Shown: positions 23,389 through 35,799 of the stretch, in pieces
Numbering within the stretch: the stretch's first letter is position 1
How the letters are laid out: each line of letters starts with the position of its first letter
The notes under the pieces: generated by a model
Databases searched by the model: none
Told to the model about the DNA's origin: nothing
Seen by the model: the letters and a program-made list of their open reading frames with translations, nothing else
NCBI GenBank assembly: GCA_051453625.1
Contig: JBOZIK010000001.1
Location: 154,701,118 to 154,765,117, forward strand
Reading direction: 5' to 3'
DNA from: Welwitschia mirabilis
Taxonomy: Eukaryota; Gnetophyta; Gnetopsida; Welwitschiales
Length of the DNA stretch: 64,000 bases
Position numbers and translations under genes: made by a program

Positions 23389-24070
23389 AAGTGAAATTCA
23401 AAATTTTGATTTTTCTAGATGATGAAAAAAATTATTAAAACCTCTTTATACATCTTCATTATAGGAAATGGTGATTTTCATGGATATTTTAATATTAAAA
23501 ATGATATTTAATAAGATGATAGCTTATTACTAGTTTTTTTAATTTTTTTGGTCAAAGATTTAGGAGTAATAATTAATAAGACTTACACAGATAACTCTAT
23601 AAAAGATACTAAAATTAAAAGATAGTTTTAATTTACCTCATTTTCAAGATGTAGATGATATCTTTGTGTTTTATATTGAGGAAATAAATAATTTTAATAA
23701 TATTCGATATATTTTAAAAATGTTTATTAAAACTTCTACTTTAGGTATTAATATTTATAAAATTATAACTTATCATTTAACTTAGATTAGAGATACATTT
23801 AGAAAATACAAGGAATTCAAAATTGGGTGAGTAATAACTTATCTAAAAAAATATTTATGTGTTATACAAATAATATAGAGTTAATACAATACAAGCTCCA
23901 TGATCACTTGTAGGATCATGTATTAAGAAAGGAATAAAAAAGAAAGAATAAATACATATAACACATAGTATTAAAGGCAATGAAAAAGTTACTTTATATT
24001 AATAATACAAAAAGTAAAATCTTTAAAAATAAAGTTACATTTTGGTGGAAGTTCGATAAGCTTTCCTCAA
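23389..24070 (+). pseudogene. L1-type LINE reverse transcriptase, continuation
   Basis: Starts with the right AAGTG copy at 23389-23393; the LINE resumes at 23394. Readable RT blocks are KIIKTSLYIFIIGNGDFHGY (about 23430-23489) then FNIKND, with QDDSLLLVFLIF in the position of the GDPLSPFLF motif, and LPHFQDVDDIFVFYIEEIN (about 23630-23690), which matches the LINE catalytic block ISHLQFADDTLVF; the two aspartates are present (DVDD at 23648-23659). RYILKMFIKTSTLGINIYKI follows (family LKLFE..SGLKIN..KS). After about 23830 the pattern fades. The rest to 24070, including VTFWWKFDKLSS near 24035, is uncertain. The element is then cut by the long LTR starting at 24071. Confidence 0.75.
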
Positions 24071-27037
24071 TAGTGACCTCTAAATGTAAATGAAGGAAAA
24101 ATTCAAGTTTTAAATTAAGGAGATTACACTTTAAGTCTTTATGAAAATAAATATGTACTTAACATAATAATTCAAATCAAGAAAAGAAAATAAAGTATAA
24201 ATAATTAAAATTAAAGTATAAAGAAATCTTCTTGGTTAAATTGTAAATAGTAAAAATGCATGAGTATTAAACCAACAAATACTTGATAGAAATTCATGTG
24301 GAAATATTAATATTATTTTATTAAATTATTACTTTACATGATGCATAACTTATAAAAGCATAATTTTACAAGATGTGGAAAAAAGAAAATAAAATAGAAA
24401 GCAATAATATTTTAAAAACATTTACTATGATTTTAAATATCATTTGTAACTTGAATGAATAAGTAAACAAGTTTAAGCAAACAAATATACTAAAGTCATT
24501 TTTATACAAAAATGATTCTTCTTTAAATGTCCATCACTTAAAATCATATAATATGGATGTAAATGAGTAATTCAAATATCTCATTTCTTTCCATACAAAA
24601 TGTAAAATAACTTAAAATCAAAATATAGTACTTGGAAAATAATATTCTTCAAATCGACATGGCAAAGCATTTAACTTAAATAAAAACTTCACTAAATTTT
24701 AATACATTTAACTTAAAAGATAACTTATCATGAAATGTTTATAAAATAAATGAAACATTTAAACTATATTACAAATTAATAAGTGACTAACAAAAACCAT
24801 CACATGAATATTTATTAAATCAAAGCAACACTTAATCAATTTCAAGTTATTTTAATCAAAAGAAAGAGGGAAAATGAAGAAGAAAAAGAGACAAAAAAAG
24901 AGAGAAAACCTAAAAAAATGAATTTATAAATTCTTAAAACCTTTAATATACTAAAATTATTTTTTAAAATAAATTTTTAAAACTAAACATTTAAGATCAA
25001 ATAAAATCAATGGATACCAGTAGAAATAGATTATCTAGACAAACCTATAATAATTATAGTTAACCCTATGTAGACTAAGAATATTACAAAAACTAGAAAT
25101 ATTGAGAAAAATTAGATTACATATTATAAAAGTAATAAAAAATAACACAAGATAGGATCTTAAATGCTAAAAAATATATTAATAGTGATTGAGAAATTTA
25201 TTATGCAAAAACGAGAAAATTAAGATTTCACAATTTAGAAAACTTTCTAGGTAAAAATATAACTTTGAATATAAATAGTGGATAAGGGGGGTTTTTAAGG
25301 CCAAATATGGACTTATACTAACTGAAAATAAAAATTTCTGAATTGTAAAATAAATCTAATAATAAAATTTCATAACAAGTATAGTTGTAATAAACAATTT
25401 ATCATTAAAACAAGCACTAAAATTTACCAGTCTACTTTGATTTTGAGAAGAAGATAAATAAGAGATAAAATTAAATTAAAAAATATAAATTTAATTTTAA
25501 AAATAAACAATTAAAATATTTACAAGAAAAACTACTACTATTAAAAAAACAAAGTATAGATTTATTATCATTTATCTAGGAAGAAAGGTAGAATCATATG
25601 AAATGTACTAGAAGAAATGAAAATAATGGATGAAACAAGAAAGAAAAGGAATAGAACATATAATTTATTTAACATAGAGTGGCTAACCACACAAAATAAT
25701 AGTATGGTATGATAGGAACTAAATGCACAACAATCCAATTAACACCAACTGTGCAACACGCTATAAGAAATCTAATCAAATTAATAGAAAAGCATGATAA
25801 AAATGCATAAATCAAGTAAATAAAAGCATATAAATATAAGGGAAAAGAACACATATTAGTTTAAAATAGAGTTAAATCTCTTTATATTATTATTTAATCT
25901 TAATTCTTAAAAGATCTTATGCCTTTTTCTTCTCTTGCACTGCCTATTTAGATGCACTACATCACCTCTATAATATCCCCTAGATGGATGAAAATGGAGG
26001 GTAAAAGGTAATGGAAAATGGGATGTAAGAGAATTTAGGAGGAATATAATTGGATGTGTATGATAGCAAATGATAAGAATGAAGAATGTAAAAAGGATTA
26101 AAAAGTTAATATGGAGAGGTGATTAACTTAGAAGTGAAGAAAGAAGAGAGAAATGTGGTAAAAAATCTCCTTCCAATGCTTGAGAATGGCTTGAATTCAA
26201 CTTAAGAACATAAAATAACATAAATTTAATATAGTAGTAATGTTAACATATAAGTTTANNNNNNNNNNNNNNNNNNNNNNNNNNNNNNNNNNNNNNNNNN
26301 NNNNNNNNNNNNNNNNNNNNNNNNNNNNNNNNNNNNNNNNNNNNNNNNNNNNNNNNNNTGTTAACATATAAGTTTATAAATTAAGAGGAGTCTTTATTAG
26401 TGTATATAGATTGGCTTCAAGACAAAGAGTTCCCACAACCATCAAATTTACCATGTGATTTATTCTTGACTAGGAAAAACCATCACATGGCATTGCAACA
26501 CCATTTTACTCATGAAAAAGGAACTATAGAACCATAGGTAGTTTGAAAAATAACTACCTTAAGTTATAAAAATTAAATTGATATTATCTCTTATGGTTAA
26601 CATAACATGAAAACATGGTATTTGCCTAAAAACTAACTTGAAATAAATAAATTATGGCTTTTAGAATATAAACTTCCAAGGTATTAATATTTTAAAAGGC
26701 TTTTATATCATCCAATATCATGCATTTACTATTTGAATGAGTTAAATCATTGCATTATCAATTGGATGAGGTATGGTAATAGAAAATGGACTATAAATTA
26801 TTCATAGAGCTAATAAGTTGAAGTCATCCTCCATGCTTTACATTTTTCACCTTGATCTCAACCTCCTAATCATGATCATTACTAATAGCCTCAAACTAGA
26901 TCATAATGGCATTTTTTGAGCTCATTAAATGTTTGAATTCTTTATCATCTGAAAAGGACAAAAATAGCTCTAAGTGCAATAATGCATAATTATGATTATC
27001 AATATCTTATTTGATTAAAAATTTAAGATTTATTACA
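24071..27037 (-). repeat. Left (3') LTR of the LARD-like element
   Basis: Begins TAGTGACCTC (TGAGTGGCCC in the other copy) and ends ATTACA. It aligns with the right copy over its whole length, for example AATATGGATGTAAATGAGTAA (24550 and 28580), CATGATAAAAATGCATA.ATCAAGTAAA (25793 and 29800) and CATAGGTAGTTTGAAAAATAACTACCTTAA (26530 and 30910). Short open stretches such as 25669-25854 (-) have counterparts only as non-conserved sequence in the other copy and are not genes. It contains the 100-N gap at 26259-26358. Confidence 0.72.
26241..26376. other. Gap with duplicated 18-bp flanks
   Basis: TGTTAACATATAAGTTTA occurs at 26241-26258 and again at 26359-26376, directly on both sides of exactly 100 N. 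The right LTR copy has no matching extra sequence at this point, so the gap probably holds nothing. Confidence 0.75.
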
Positions 27038-28089
27038 CTTTTCCAATTATTACTCTTGTACATCTCATACAAGTGATGATAATAAGAGGAATAAAGCCTA
27101 CTAACAACTAAGATATTTGTAGCTCAAGTGAATTGTTATGGATTTAAATGCTAATCCTATAAATGAAATAACATATAAAGAAATAGTACTAGTAATTATG
27201 GAAACATAATGATATATATGTTAAAGAAGATAGAAAGTAAAATGTAGAAACATCTCAAACTTTAACATTTTATTTATTAGTCTCTAAAGTAAAGTAAAAA
27301 TATTTATTAAGTTTTATTATTTAAAAAAAACATGAACACAAGCTATATTAAAGAAACACACTCAAAATATCATATCATAATATCGCATTACAAATGAAGT
27401 GTTATGAATGATACTGAATCACATAGAATTAACATATGAAAAATATACACTATCATACAAAAATGATCAGGCATTAAATACAAAATATTGATAAAAGTGG
27501 AGGTTTAAAAATTAAAAAAAAACTAGTTATATCGCCCAACTTAAATGAAAAATAGGATTTTGAGGTGAAAAATACATGGCTTAATCATAATGTATTAAAG
27601 AAAAATAAAAACTTAAGAAAAAAAAGGTAATTTTTTTAAATATTGATAATTGGTGGAAAACAAATATGAGTAGGACGTCCCCAAAGCTCATGTTCCTTCT
27701 TAATGGACTACATGAGATTTGCAGCTCTTGTTTCATCATTTAAAAAGGTACCAATATTTTTAAGCTTTAAAAAAACACAAACACAAATAAAAAGAATTTT
27801 CTAACTTTTGTTTTTTATTTCCAAGGTTTTATCACATTTACATTCAAAAGAGGAATTAAAATATCTCTCAACTTCATTTAAAGTTAACCATTGAATAACT
27901 TGAGTTTAGATATATTTACTCTTTGAACATAACCAGTTTTGGGATTTTGAATATCAATAATTCTAAAATTAAATATGTTTAGATTTTAGCTTTTGAAGAA
28001 ATAAATGAAAAGGAAAATTGAAATGTAAAACTTTATTACCTATATAAAATGTTTTCCTAAGAATGATCCAATCAAGGTAATAAAAATAA
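27038..28089 (-). other. Internal region of the LARD-like element
   Basis: About 1.05 kb with no open frame of note and no retrotransposon motif in any frame I read. It contains ATCGCCCAACTTAAATG at about 27533 and ATTTTGAGGTGAAAAATAC at about 27557. The PBS is at its right edge (28055-28071) and a purine tract at its left edge. Confidence 0.5.
28055..28071 (-). other. Primer binding site of the LARD-like element
   Basis: On the - strand it reads TTGGATCATTCTTAGGA, matching TTGGCGCCGTTGCCGGGGA with one or two missing bases and mostly G-to-A or C-to-T changes. It lies about 18 bases inside the LTR edge, further than usual, so the LTR edge or the PBS may be slightly misplaced. Confidence 0.45.
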
Positions 28090-31000
28090 TGAGTGGCCCT
28101 AGTAATGGTATATTTTGGATTATTTTTTAAAAAGAAAACTCAATTTTTGAAACAAGAAGATCACACTCTAAGCCTTCACAAAAATAAATGTATACTCAAC
28201 ATAATAATTTAACATAAGGAAAAGAAAAATCAAGTATTAAACTAACAAATACTTGACATGAATTCATATGAAAATCTTAATATTATCTTATTAACTATTA
28301 CTTTACATGATAAAATAGCTCTATCTATTAAGTGACAAACACATGACTTATAATTGTTACAAATAACTAGCTATGTAAAAGAATAATTTCACAATATGTT
28401 AAAAAGAAAAAAACTATAAAATAGAAAGGAATAATATTTTATAAACATTCACTATAAGTTTAAAGATAATTTATAATTTAAACAAATAAGCAAGAGGGTT
28501 TAAGCAGTCAAATTTACCAAAGTTATTTCTACTTAAAAATAATTTTTTTTGAAACATTCATTACTTGAAATTATATAATATGGATGTAAATAAGTAATTA
28601 AAACATTACATTCCATTATATTTAAAAGTGAAAAAATGTAGAATCAAATATAATACTTTAAAAATAATATTCTTCAAATGTATATAAAAACCGATTAACT
28701 TAAACAAGATTTTTACTAAATTTTGATATATTTAACTTGAAAGATAAATTATCATGGTATAAGTTATAAAAAGAATAAAACATCTAAATAAATACTTCAT
28801 AAAAACCAACATTTGAATGTTTATAAAATCAAAGTAACACTTAGTTAATTTCAAGTTATTTTTACTAAAAGAAAGAGAAAAAACAAAGAAGAAGAGAAAA
28901 GAGAGAGAGGAACTTGAAAAATGAACTTAGAATTTCTTAAAACATCCAAAATACATGAAATATGTCTTAACATAGATTTCCAAAAAGCAACATCAAGATC
29001 AAATAGAATTGATTAATACTGATAGAAATAGATCATCTAGACAAAATCTATAAAAATTACATTCAACCTTATTTGGACCACAAATATTAGGTAAGATGAA
29101 AACCTTGAGAAACGTTGGATTGCATATTCTAAAAGTAATAAAAAAAATAATACAACATATTAGCTTAAGTTTCTAACAAATCATAAATAATGATTGAGAA
29201 ATTCATTATGCAAAAACAAGAAAACTTAGATCTCACAATTAGAAAACCTTTTTTTTATGAAACTATAACTTTAACTATAAATGGACAATAAAAGAATTTT
29301 AGAGGTAAAATTTGAGCTCTTACTCATTTAGTCCATAAGTTTCTAAATTATGAAATAAAGCTAATAATAAAAGTTTAGAACCATTGAAGTTTCAACTAAA
29401 TCTATCATCAAAACAAGCACAGAAATTTACTAGTTTACTTTGATTTTGAGAAAAAGAAGAGATAAGAGATAAAAATGAAGAAAAAATGTATAATTTTAAT
29501 TTCAAACATCAATAAATAACATATCTACAATCCAAAATACTATTATTTGAAAGTAGAAAATATAAATTTATCACTAGTTACTAAGGGAAAAAATGTGGAA
29601 CTGTGAGAGAATCTACTAGAAGAAATGAGAAGAATAGAGGAAAGAAGAGAAAAGAGGAGCAAAACATATGATTTCTTTAACATAGAGTAATAAACCATGA
29701 AAAAATATAATACACTATGATAGGTACTAAATACACGGTAATCCAATTAGCACTAACTATGTAATACACTGTAAGAATTCTAATGAAATTAAAAGAAAAA
29801 CATGATAAAAATGCATACATCAAGTAAACACAAGCATAGAAACATAAGGGAAAAGAACACTTATTAGTTTTAAATAAAATGACATCTCTTTTTATTATTC
29901 TTCAATCCAAATTCTTATAAGGTCTTGCACCTTCTCCTCCTCCTACACTTCCTGCTCACATGCATTTGATCACCTTTGTAATGTCTTGAATGTATTTTAG
30001 ATGGATGAAAATGGGAATAAAGCTTATGTAAAATGGAATGTACGAATATGTAAAAGGATAAANNNNNNNNNNNNNNNNNNNNNNNNNNNNNNNNNNNNNN
30101 NNNNNNNNNNNNNNNNNNNNNNNNNNNNNNNNNNNNNNNNNNNNNNNNNNNNNNNNNNNNNNNNNNNNNNNNNNNNNNNNNNNNNNNNNNNNNNNNNNNN
30201 NNNNNNNNNNNNNNNNNNNNNNNNNNNNNNNNNNNNNNNNNNNNNNNNNNNNNNNNNNNNNNNNNNNNNNNNNNNNNNNNNNNNNNNNNNNNNNNNNNNN
30301 NNNNNNNNNNNNNNNNNNNNNNNNNNNNNNNNNNNNNNNNNNNNNNNNNNNNNNNNNNNNNNNNNNNNNNNNNNNNNNNNNNNNNNNNNNNNNNNNNNNN
30401 NNNNNNNNNNNNNNNNNNNNNNNNNNNNNNNNNNNNNNNNNNNNNNNNNNNNNNNNNAATAAAGCTTATGTAAAATGGAATGTAAGAATATGTAAAAGGA
30501 TAAACATGGATATGTATGATAGTAAAAGATGAGAACAAATAATTTAAAAGGATTAAAAAGTTGATGTGGAGAGATAATCAACTTAGAAGTGAATAAATAA
30601 GAGATAAATGTGATAGAAAATCTCTTTCCAATGCTTTAAAATGGCTTGAATTCAACTTGAAAGAATAAAAATCACATTAAATTTGATATAATAAACTTAT
30701 CATATGAGTTTGAAGTTGATGGTAGGTTTTACTTGTGAACTTGAGTTGGTTTCATACTAAGGAGTTATCATAACCATCGAATTTTACATGTGATTCATGC
30801 TTGACATGATGAACCATTAAATTTCCACATGTAATTTATGCTTGACTTGGAAAAACTATCTCATGATGCTACAGTGTCATCTTACTCATGGAATTGTCAT
30901 TATAGCATCATAGGTAGTTTGAAAAATAACTACCTTAACTTTTAAATAATAAATTGACTCAATTTTATATCTTATAGCTAATATTATATGAAAACATCAA

Positions 31001-31432
31001 ATTTGACTTTAAGATAATTAGAAATGTGTAAATCATAACTTATAAAATTAAATTTCCTAGGTAATGATGTTCTAAAAAACTCTAATGTCATCAAATGTCC
31101 TACATCTAGTGGAAAAAGGAGTTAGAACCATCACATTAGCAAGTAGATAAGATATGATAATAGAAAAGAAACTATAAATCATCTATAGAGATAATAAATT
31201 GAATTAGTCCTTCATGCTTTGCATTTTCTTCCTCGATCTTGACCTTCTAACACAATCATTACAAATATCCTCAAACTAGATCGTAATGCATTATTTTAAG
31301 CTCATTGAATGTCTAAGGTTCTTATCACTTTAAAACTATAAAAATATGTCTAAGTGCAACATTATAATTTAAAAAGAATTAAAAAATTATGACTATTACT
31401 ACCTTATTTCATCAGAAATTCAAGGTTCATCA
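28090..31432 (-). repeat. Right (5') LTR of the LARD-like element
   Basis: Partner of 24071-27037. It begins TGAGTGGCCC and ends CATCA. Length without N is about 2.9 kb. It contains the 395-N run at 30063-30457. Apparent open stretches here (29543-29746 -, and the ones made mostly of N) are not supported by the partner copy. Confidence 0.72.
30016..30504. other. 395-N gap with duplicated 47-bp flanks
   Basis: Bases 30016-30062 and 30458-30504 are the same 47 bp with one difference (TACGAATATG against TAAGAATATG). The left LTR copy runs through this point (about 25995-26060) with no extra sequence. The gap is therefore probably spurious. Confidence 0.82.
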
Positions 31433-34400
31433 CTTACTTAATGGATTGCACTCCACTATAAGGTATATAATCTTATTATTTTAGTTAGTCTTAAATCCTT
31501 AAAAAGCTAATGTGATTCATAATATTGTTAATATATAAGATTGGGAATAGTCTCCTCAGCATTGATGTTTTTACTATAAAAAACATCTTCATTAATAACT
31601 CCTCTTCAAAATTTAAAGTTACTTTTTTAAAAGGTTTTTTTAACTTTTTTAAGGTTTTTTTTTTAAATTTTGTATTATGATTATTGAGAATTTTTTTTGT
31701 TTTGAATATTTATGTTAGGTTGATGATAGAGCCATTAATATGGAAATTCATGTATTTACATCTAAGATATCACATTTACATAATANNNNNNNNNNNNNNN
31801 NNNNNNNNNNNNNNNNNNNNNNNNNNNNNNNNNNNNNNNNNNNNNNNNNNNNNNNNNNNNNNNNNNNNNNNNNNNNNNNNNNNNNAAAATAAATGAGAAA
31901 TAAAATAAAAAAGATTTTATCATCTTTTTCTTACATATCAAAGGAGAAAGTTATAGAGACATCTTGTTTTCTAAAATGTAAGTTATTTCTTCATTTTTAA
32001 ATACAGTAAAAATTGTATGTTTAAATGACTTAATAAAGAAAATTATTAACATGAGTAAAAGTATGGTTAATTCCAAAAAAACTAAAGTATGGTTAATTCC
32101 AAAAAAACTATCTTCATATTAATAATAATAAAAAACCTCTATACTTGCATTCTTGGTGATTAAAAAGTGGAGAGAATTGATAAGAAATCATCTTCTTAAT
32201 CAGAAACTAGACACAGTAGGTTTGACACACCTAAATGATACAAATAATTTGTAAAACAAATCCCTTAAATCACTAGATATCAAAAAGAGAAATTAATCTT
32301 TAGAAGGATTAGAAGATCTCAAATTTAATCTATAAAAAAAATCTACTAGTGATATGATTTATGAACATGTCATTTTGGGTTATAAATAGAGTTGACATTA
32401 GTATCACTTATCAAAAAATAATAAGATTTAGCTAAAAATAAGGGATTATAAGTAAGCAATCTTTCCAACATAATTCTTCTACATGTTGTAAATGATCATA
32501 GGAGATACGATGTACATGATGTAGAAATTGATGAGGCTTAAAAAAGCTTATTGTAGGCTAGTAGAAGCTCCATAAAATTGCTAAAAATTAATTAAGATTA
32601 TTTATTTATTTTCCAAATGCAAGTTTTTTAAAAAAATTATTTCATAATTAAACTATCAAGTAACTAGCCTTAAATTTTTAATTCCTAGAAAATTAGAGAA
32701 GAGTGTCAACCATCATGGGATAATATACTAAAGAAACTTACATAAAAGCTTCAAATTATCTTAAGAAATAAAAGAATAAAGCATTTTCCCAGATTTTATC
32801 CTAAACTTTTATTTCCAAGAGAAAGAAAATTCATGGGATGGATATCCTTCCATTCTTTAGAAATGAATCCTTTAACCTCATAAAACATAAAGTGAAAATC
32901 ATATAAGTAATAGTGCAATATTTATTCATTTCTTATCTAAGGTGATTCCTTGATAATATAAATTAATAAATTCTAACCCCTTTCTATATAAGATCATATA
33001 AAACTCATAAGAAGTTGTTCTAGCTTTGATAAGTAGATTTTGAACAAGCTCAACATGAGAAATAATAAACATGAATAGAGGCAATGATAAATTTACAAAT
33101 CAAATGTTAGCCTATAAAAGAAAGAAATTTTATCCTTTGTATATTTATTTTCCTTTAAATTCTCTACAAAGTCCAATTTTTATAACTTTTAATATGACTT
33201 TTGAATGAAATGGGGATACCTAGAAATTTGATAATTTCCTCTCCTTGTAAAATGTTTCATGTGTAATGTAAAGATGTTAATGACTTTGAACTATCACATA
33301 AACTGAATAATTTTGTTTGTTTATATTATCTCATAAAATTAGAAAAATTATTAAACATGAGTAAAACGCTAACTTATAGATTGATAATAATTTATTACCA
33401 TGAAGAAAGAATTATTGGCAAAGTGCAAATTTAATAGCTAGTGTGAAGCATCATCCAAAGATATTCCTATGATTAAAACTTGTTGCATATCATGATTATG
33501 ATTATTATTTTCCTCATATTTATATTTTTTAGTTTTTTATTCTTACAAACTTGTTGATTATTAGTAAGTTATATATTTTTATTATAAAATATTATTTTCT
33601 TATAACATATATTATTATAAACATTTGTATTTTATTTGTAGTAGATAATATTTTAAAGAAATAATTATTATTATTTCTTCTTTTATTCCTATGTTAATGA
33701 TAAATTATTATTGATATTTCTGCTAATTTATAATATTAATTTTATCATATCACATTATTATTAATATTGTTATTGATCTAATAACTTATTGAATGATATG
33801 CAAATAGCTATATCATAGCATATTTGTTTATATTTATGTTAATGTCTTATTATACAATAGTAATTATTGATTAGTTATCTAATTTTTTTAATTCAAATAT
33901 ATTTTGAAGAATCCAACTCACAACCACAAAGGAACTGCTCTACTAATAAGATGATCCCAAGGAGATAATCTAACATATTTTAATTATATAGCTATATTAA
34001 AAGTATAACTATATAAACTAAATAATTTATAAAATAAATGATAATTGATCCCTAGCTTCTTATTCTATCATCTTCTTCAAAAGACTTTATTGTAACCTCC
34101 TCTTAGTTTTCTTTAAACACCTATAAAATTCTTTTGAAAATAAAAAGATTACTTAGTTCTTTTTAAGAACTTTTAAACTTTTGATGTATCTTCATTAATT
34201 GTTTGAATCCAATCTTTTTAGTATAATTTTAAAACAATCAAATAGGTTAAAAAATAAAATATAATAACAAATATCAATAACATCTTTTCTATTTTAAGAA
34301 AATAAAAAATTTTCAATACTTATTTAATTGATTTACATAAAATCAAATTAAGATCTCATAAAAACCTATTTTTTTAAATTTTAAACATCTCCAAAGTAAA

Positions 34401-35790
34401 ATATTTTTAATACTCATTAATAATGATAGGGATGAAATCAACTTTTAAGCCTAGAAATCACATAAGAGCTCAAATTAAATGTGAATCAAATTCAAAATGT
34501 AAAATTTCTCACATCATTATGAAGAACAATAATAGAGATAGAGATGTATTAGAAATCAAAGATTATCCATAATATTCCATAAATAAATTAAAGGAAAAGG
34601 ATAATAGATGATTTGAGAATACTATTCTAGTGTTATGATTCTTGTTTTGGATAGATTCTAATTTTAGTTTTGGAAGTTCCATTAATAAAATACTAATTTT
34701 CCTTTATGTTTGTTAAGGGAATTTGAAGAGTGAGTTTTTCACCCCATGAAACTTAACCAACTTTATCTCTCAAGTTTTTAGGAATAAAATTGATATGAAG
34801 TTATGCATAATGACTAAATGATGATATGTTTACCAAGGTAAGCAATTATTCAAACAGTTTAGTAGTAAAGTGGGTATGCTAGTATGAACAAAAGAAAAGG
34901 AAATTAACATAATAAAAAATATTCTTAATGTAATAAAAAAGAGATTTAATATCTTGATACATATAAAAAGACATCTTGAAAGGAAAATTCAATTTAATGT
35001 AATGAAATAAAAAGTAAATTATTAAAGAAATGTATGAAATATACAAGGACCTAAGGAGATGATAAGTAGAGATAGTCTATTTGTTTATAGGTTAACATAA
35101 TCTAATTATTTATACATTAACATAAACCTATTCCTTCATTGAACATTAGAAATATCTTCATTATCTATAATAAATTTTAAAATTAATAGGATACATATTC
35201 AAGTATTTTTTTAAATCTATGATAATAGTTTAAGAAACTACTCTTTAATGAATCAATGTAATAATGATATTGGAATTAGAAAGTAAATGTAAAAGCATGT
35301 ACTTTATACAAAAAAAGAATTAAATACCTATAAAATACACATAAGGAATAATAACTTTCAAAATCTAAACAAAAATAAAATTACAAAGACTTCATATAAA
35401 CCTTACAAAAAAGATAGATACAAAAGTATATTTATGTTTTATTTATATATTAGTAAAACTAATTCAAGATAATTGATTTTGTTATTCTATCCTTCTACCT
35501 AAAGAGAATGTCTTAAGTAAGAATATCGTTAAAAATAATGCAACTAAAGAATATTCATTATTAAAATTTCCTACTAGTAGATTCTATAAGTAAGTTGTAA
35601 TGTGTAATGTTCTATCTTTACAAAGAATTATAATCATAATTTTTAATGAAAGTTAGTAAGTGCCATAATAACAAAGAAAACCACATCATGTAAAGCATAG
35701 ATCTGTTATGAAGAATTAATGTTATGAATATGAAAAGCATTAAAAAACCAAAAAAATTTGTAGCACTAATTAGGGTAGAATAAAAAATCA
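31433..35790. other. AT-rich stretch without recognisable genes
   Basis: No motif of any known family could be read in six frames. It includes a 100-N run (31786-31885), a perfect 26-bp tandem pair (32058-32109), an extremely AT-rich block (about 33480-33890) and a short open stretch 35618-35809 (-) with no recognisable content. It may be the far-decayed body of the - strand element whose PBS lies at 37155-37165. Confidence 0.5.
32058..32109 (+). repeat. 26-bp perfect tandem duplication
   Basis: AAAGTATGGTTAATTCCAAA followed by AAAACT is repeated exactly twice (32058-32083 and 32084-32109). It is perfect, so recent compared with everything around it, or a local assembly stutter. Confidence 0.85.
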
Positions 35791-35799
35791 TACTTTTCC

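Larger units (their letters stand above)
24071..31432 (-). mobile_element. Non-autonomous long-LTR element (LARD-like)
   Basis: Two direct repeats of about 2.9 kb (24071-27037 and 28090-31432) flank only about 1.05 kb. A PBS-like site just left of the right repeat (28055-28071, - strand) gives the orientation. A purine stretch GGAAAAG is next to the left repeat on the - strand. No gag or pol motif is visible in the internal part, so it could only move with proteins from another element. LARDs are the known class with long LTRs and non-coding interior, but LTRs nearly three times the interior length are unusual. No clear target duplication was found (CTCAA before, CTTAC after). Confidence 0.62.

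Noticed and set aside
12123-27573. Shared ATTTTTCACCTCAAAAT between gypsy 1 (12128, +) and the LARD interior (about 27557, - strand)
   Set aside because: Only about 17 bases in an AT-rich background and no extension on either side; too weak to claim common origin.
30016-30504. A real 490-bp insertion in the right LARD LTR
   Set aside because: The flanking 47-bp duplication and the uninterrupted partner LTR point to an assembly gap, not biology.
32300-33480. Possible LINE or other RT remnant in the unassigned stretch
   Set aside because: Faint resemblance in both directions but no core motif block in order; not enough to name.
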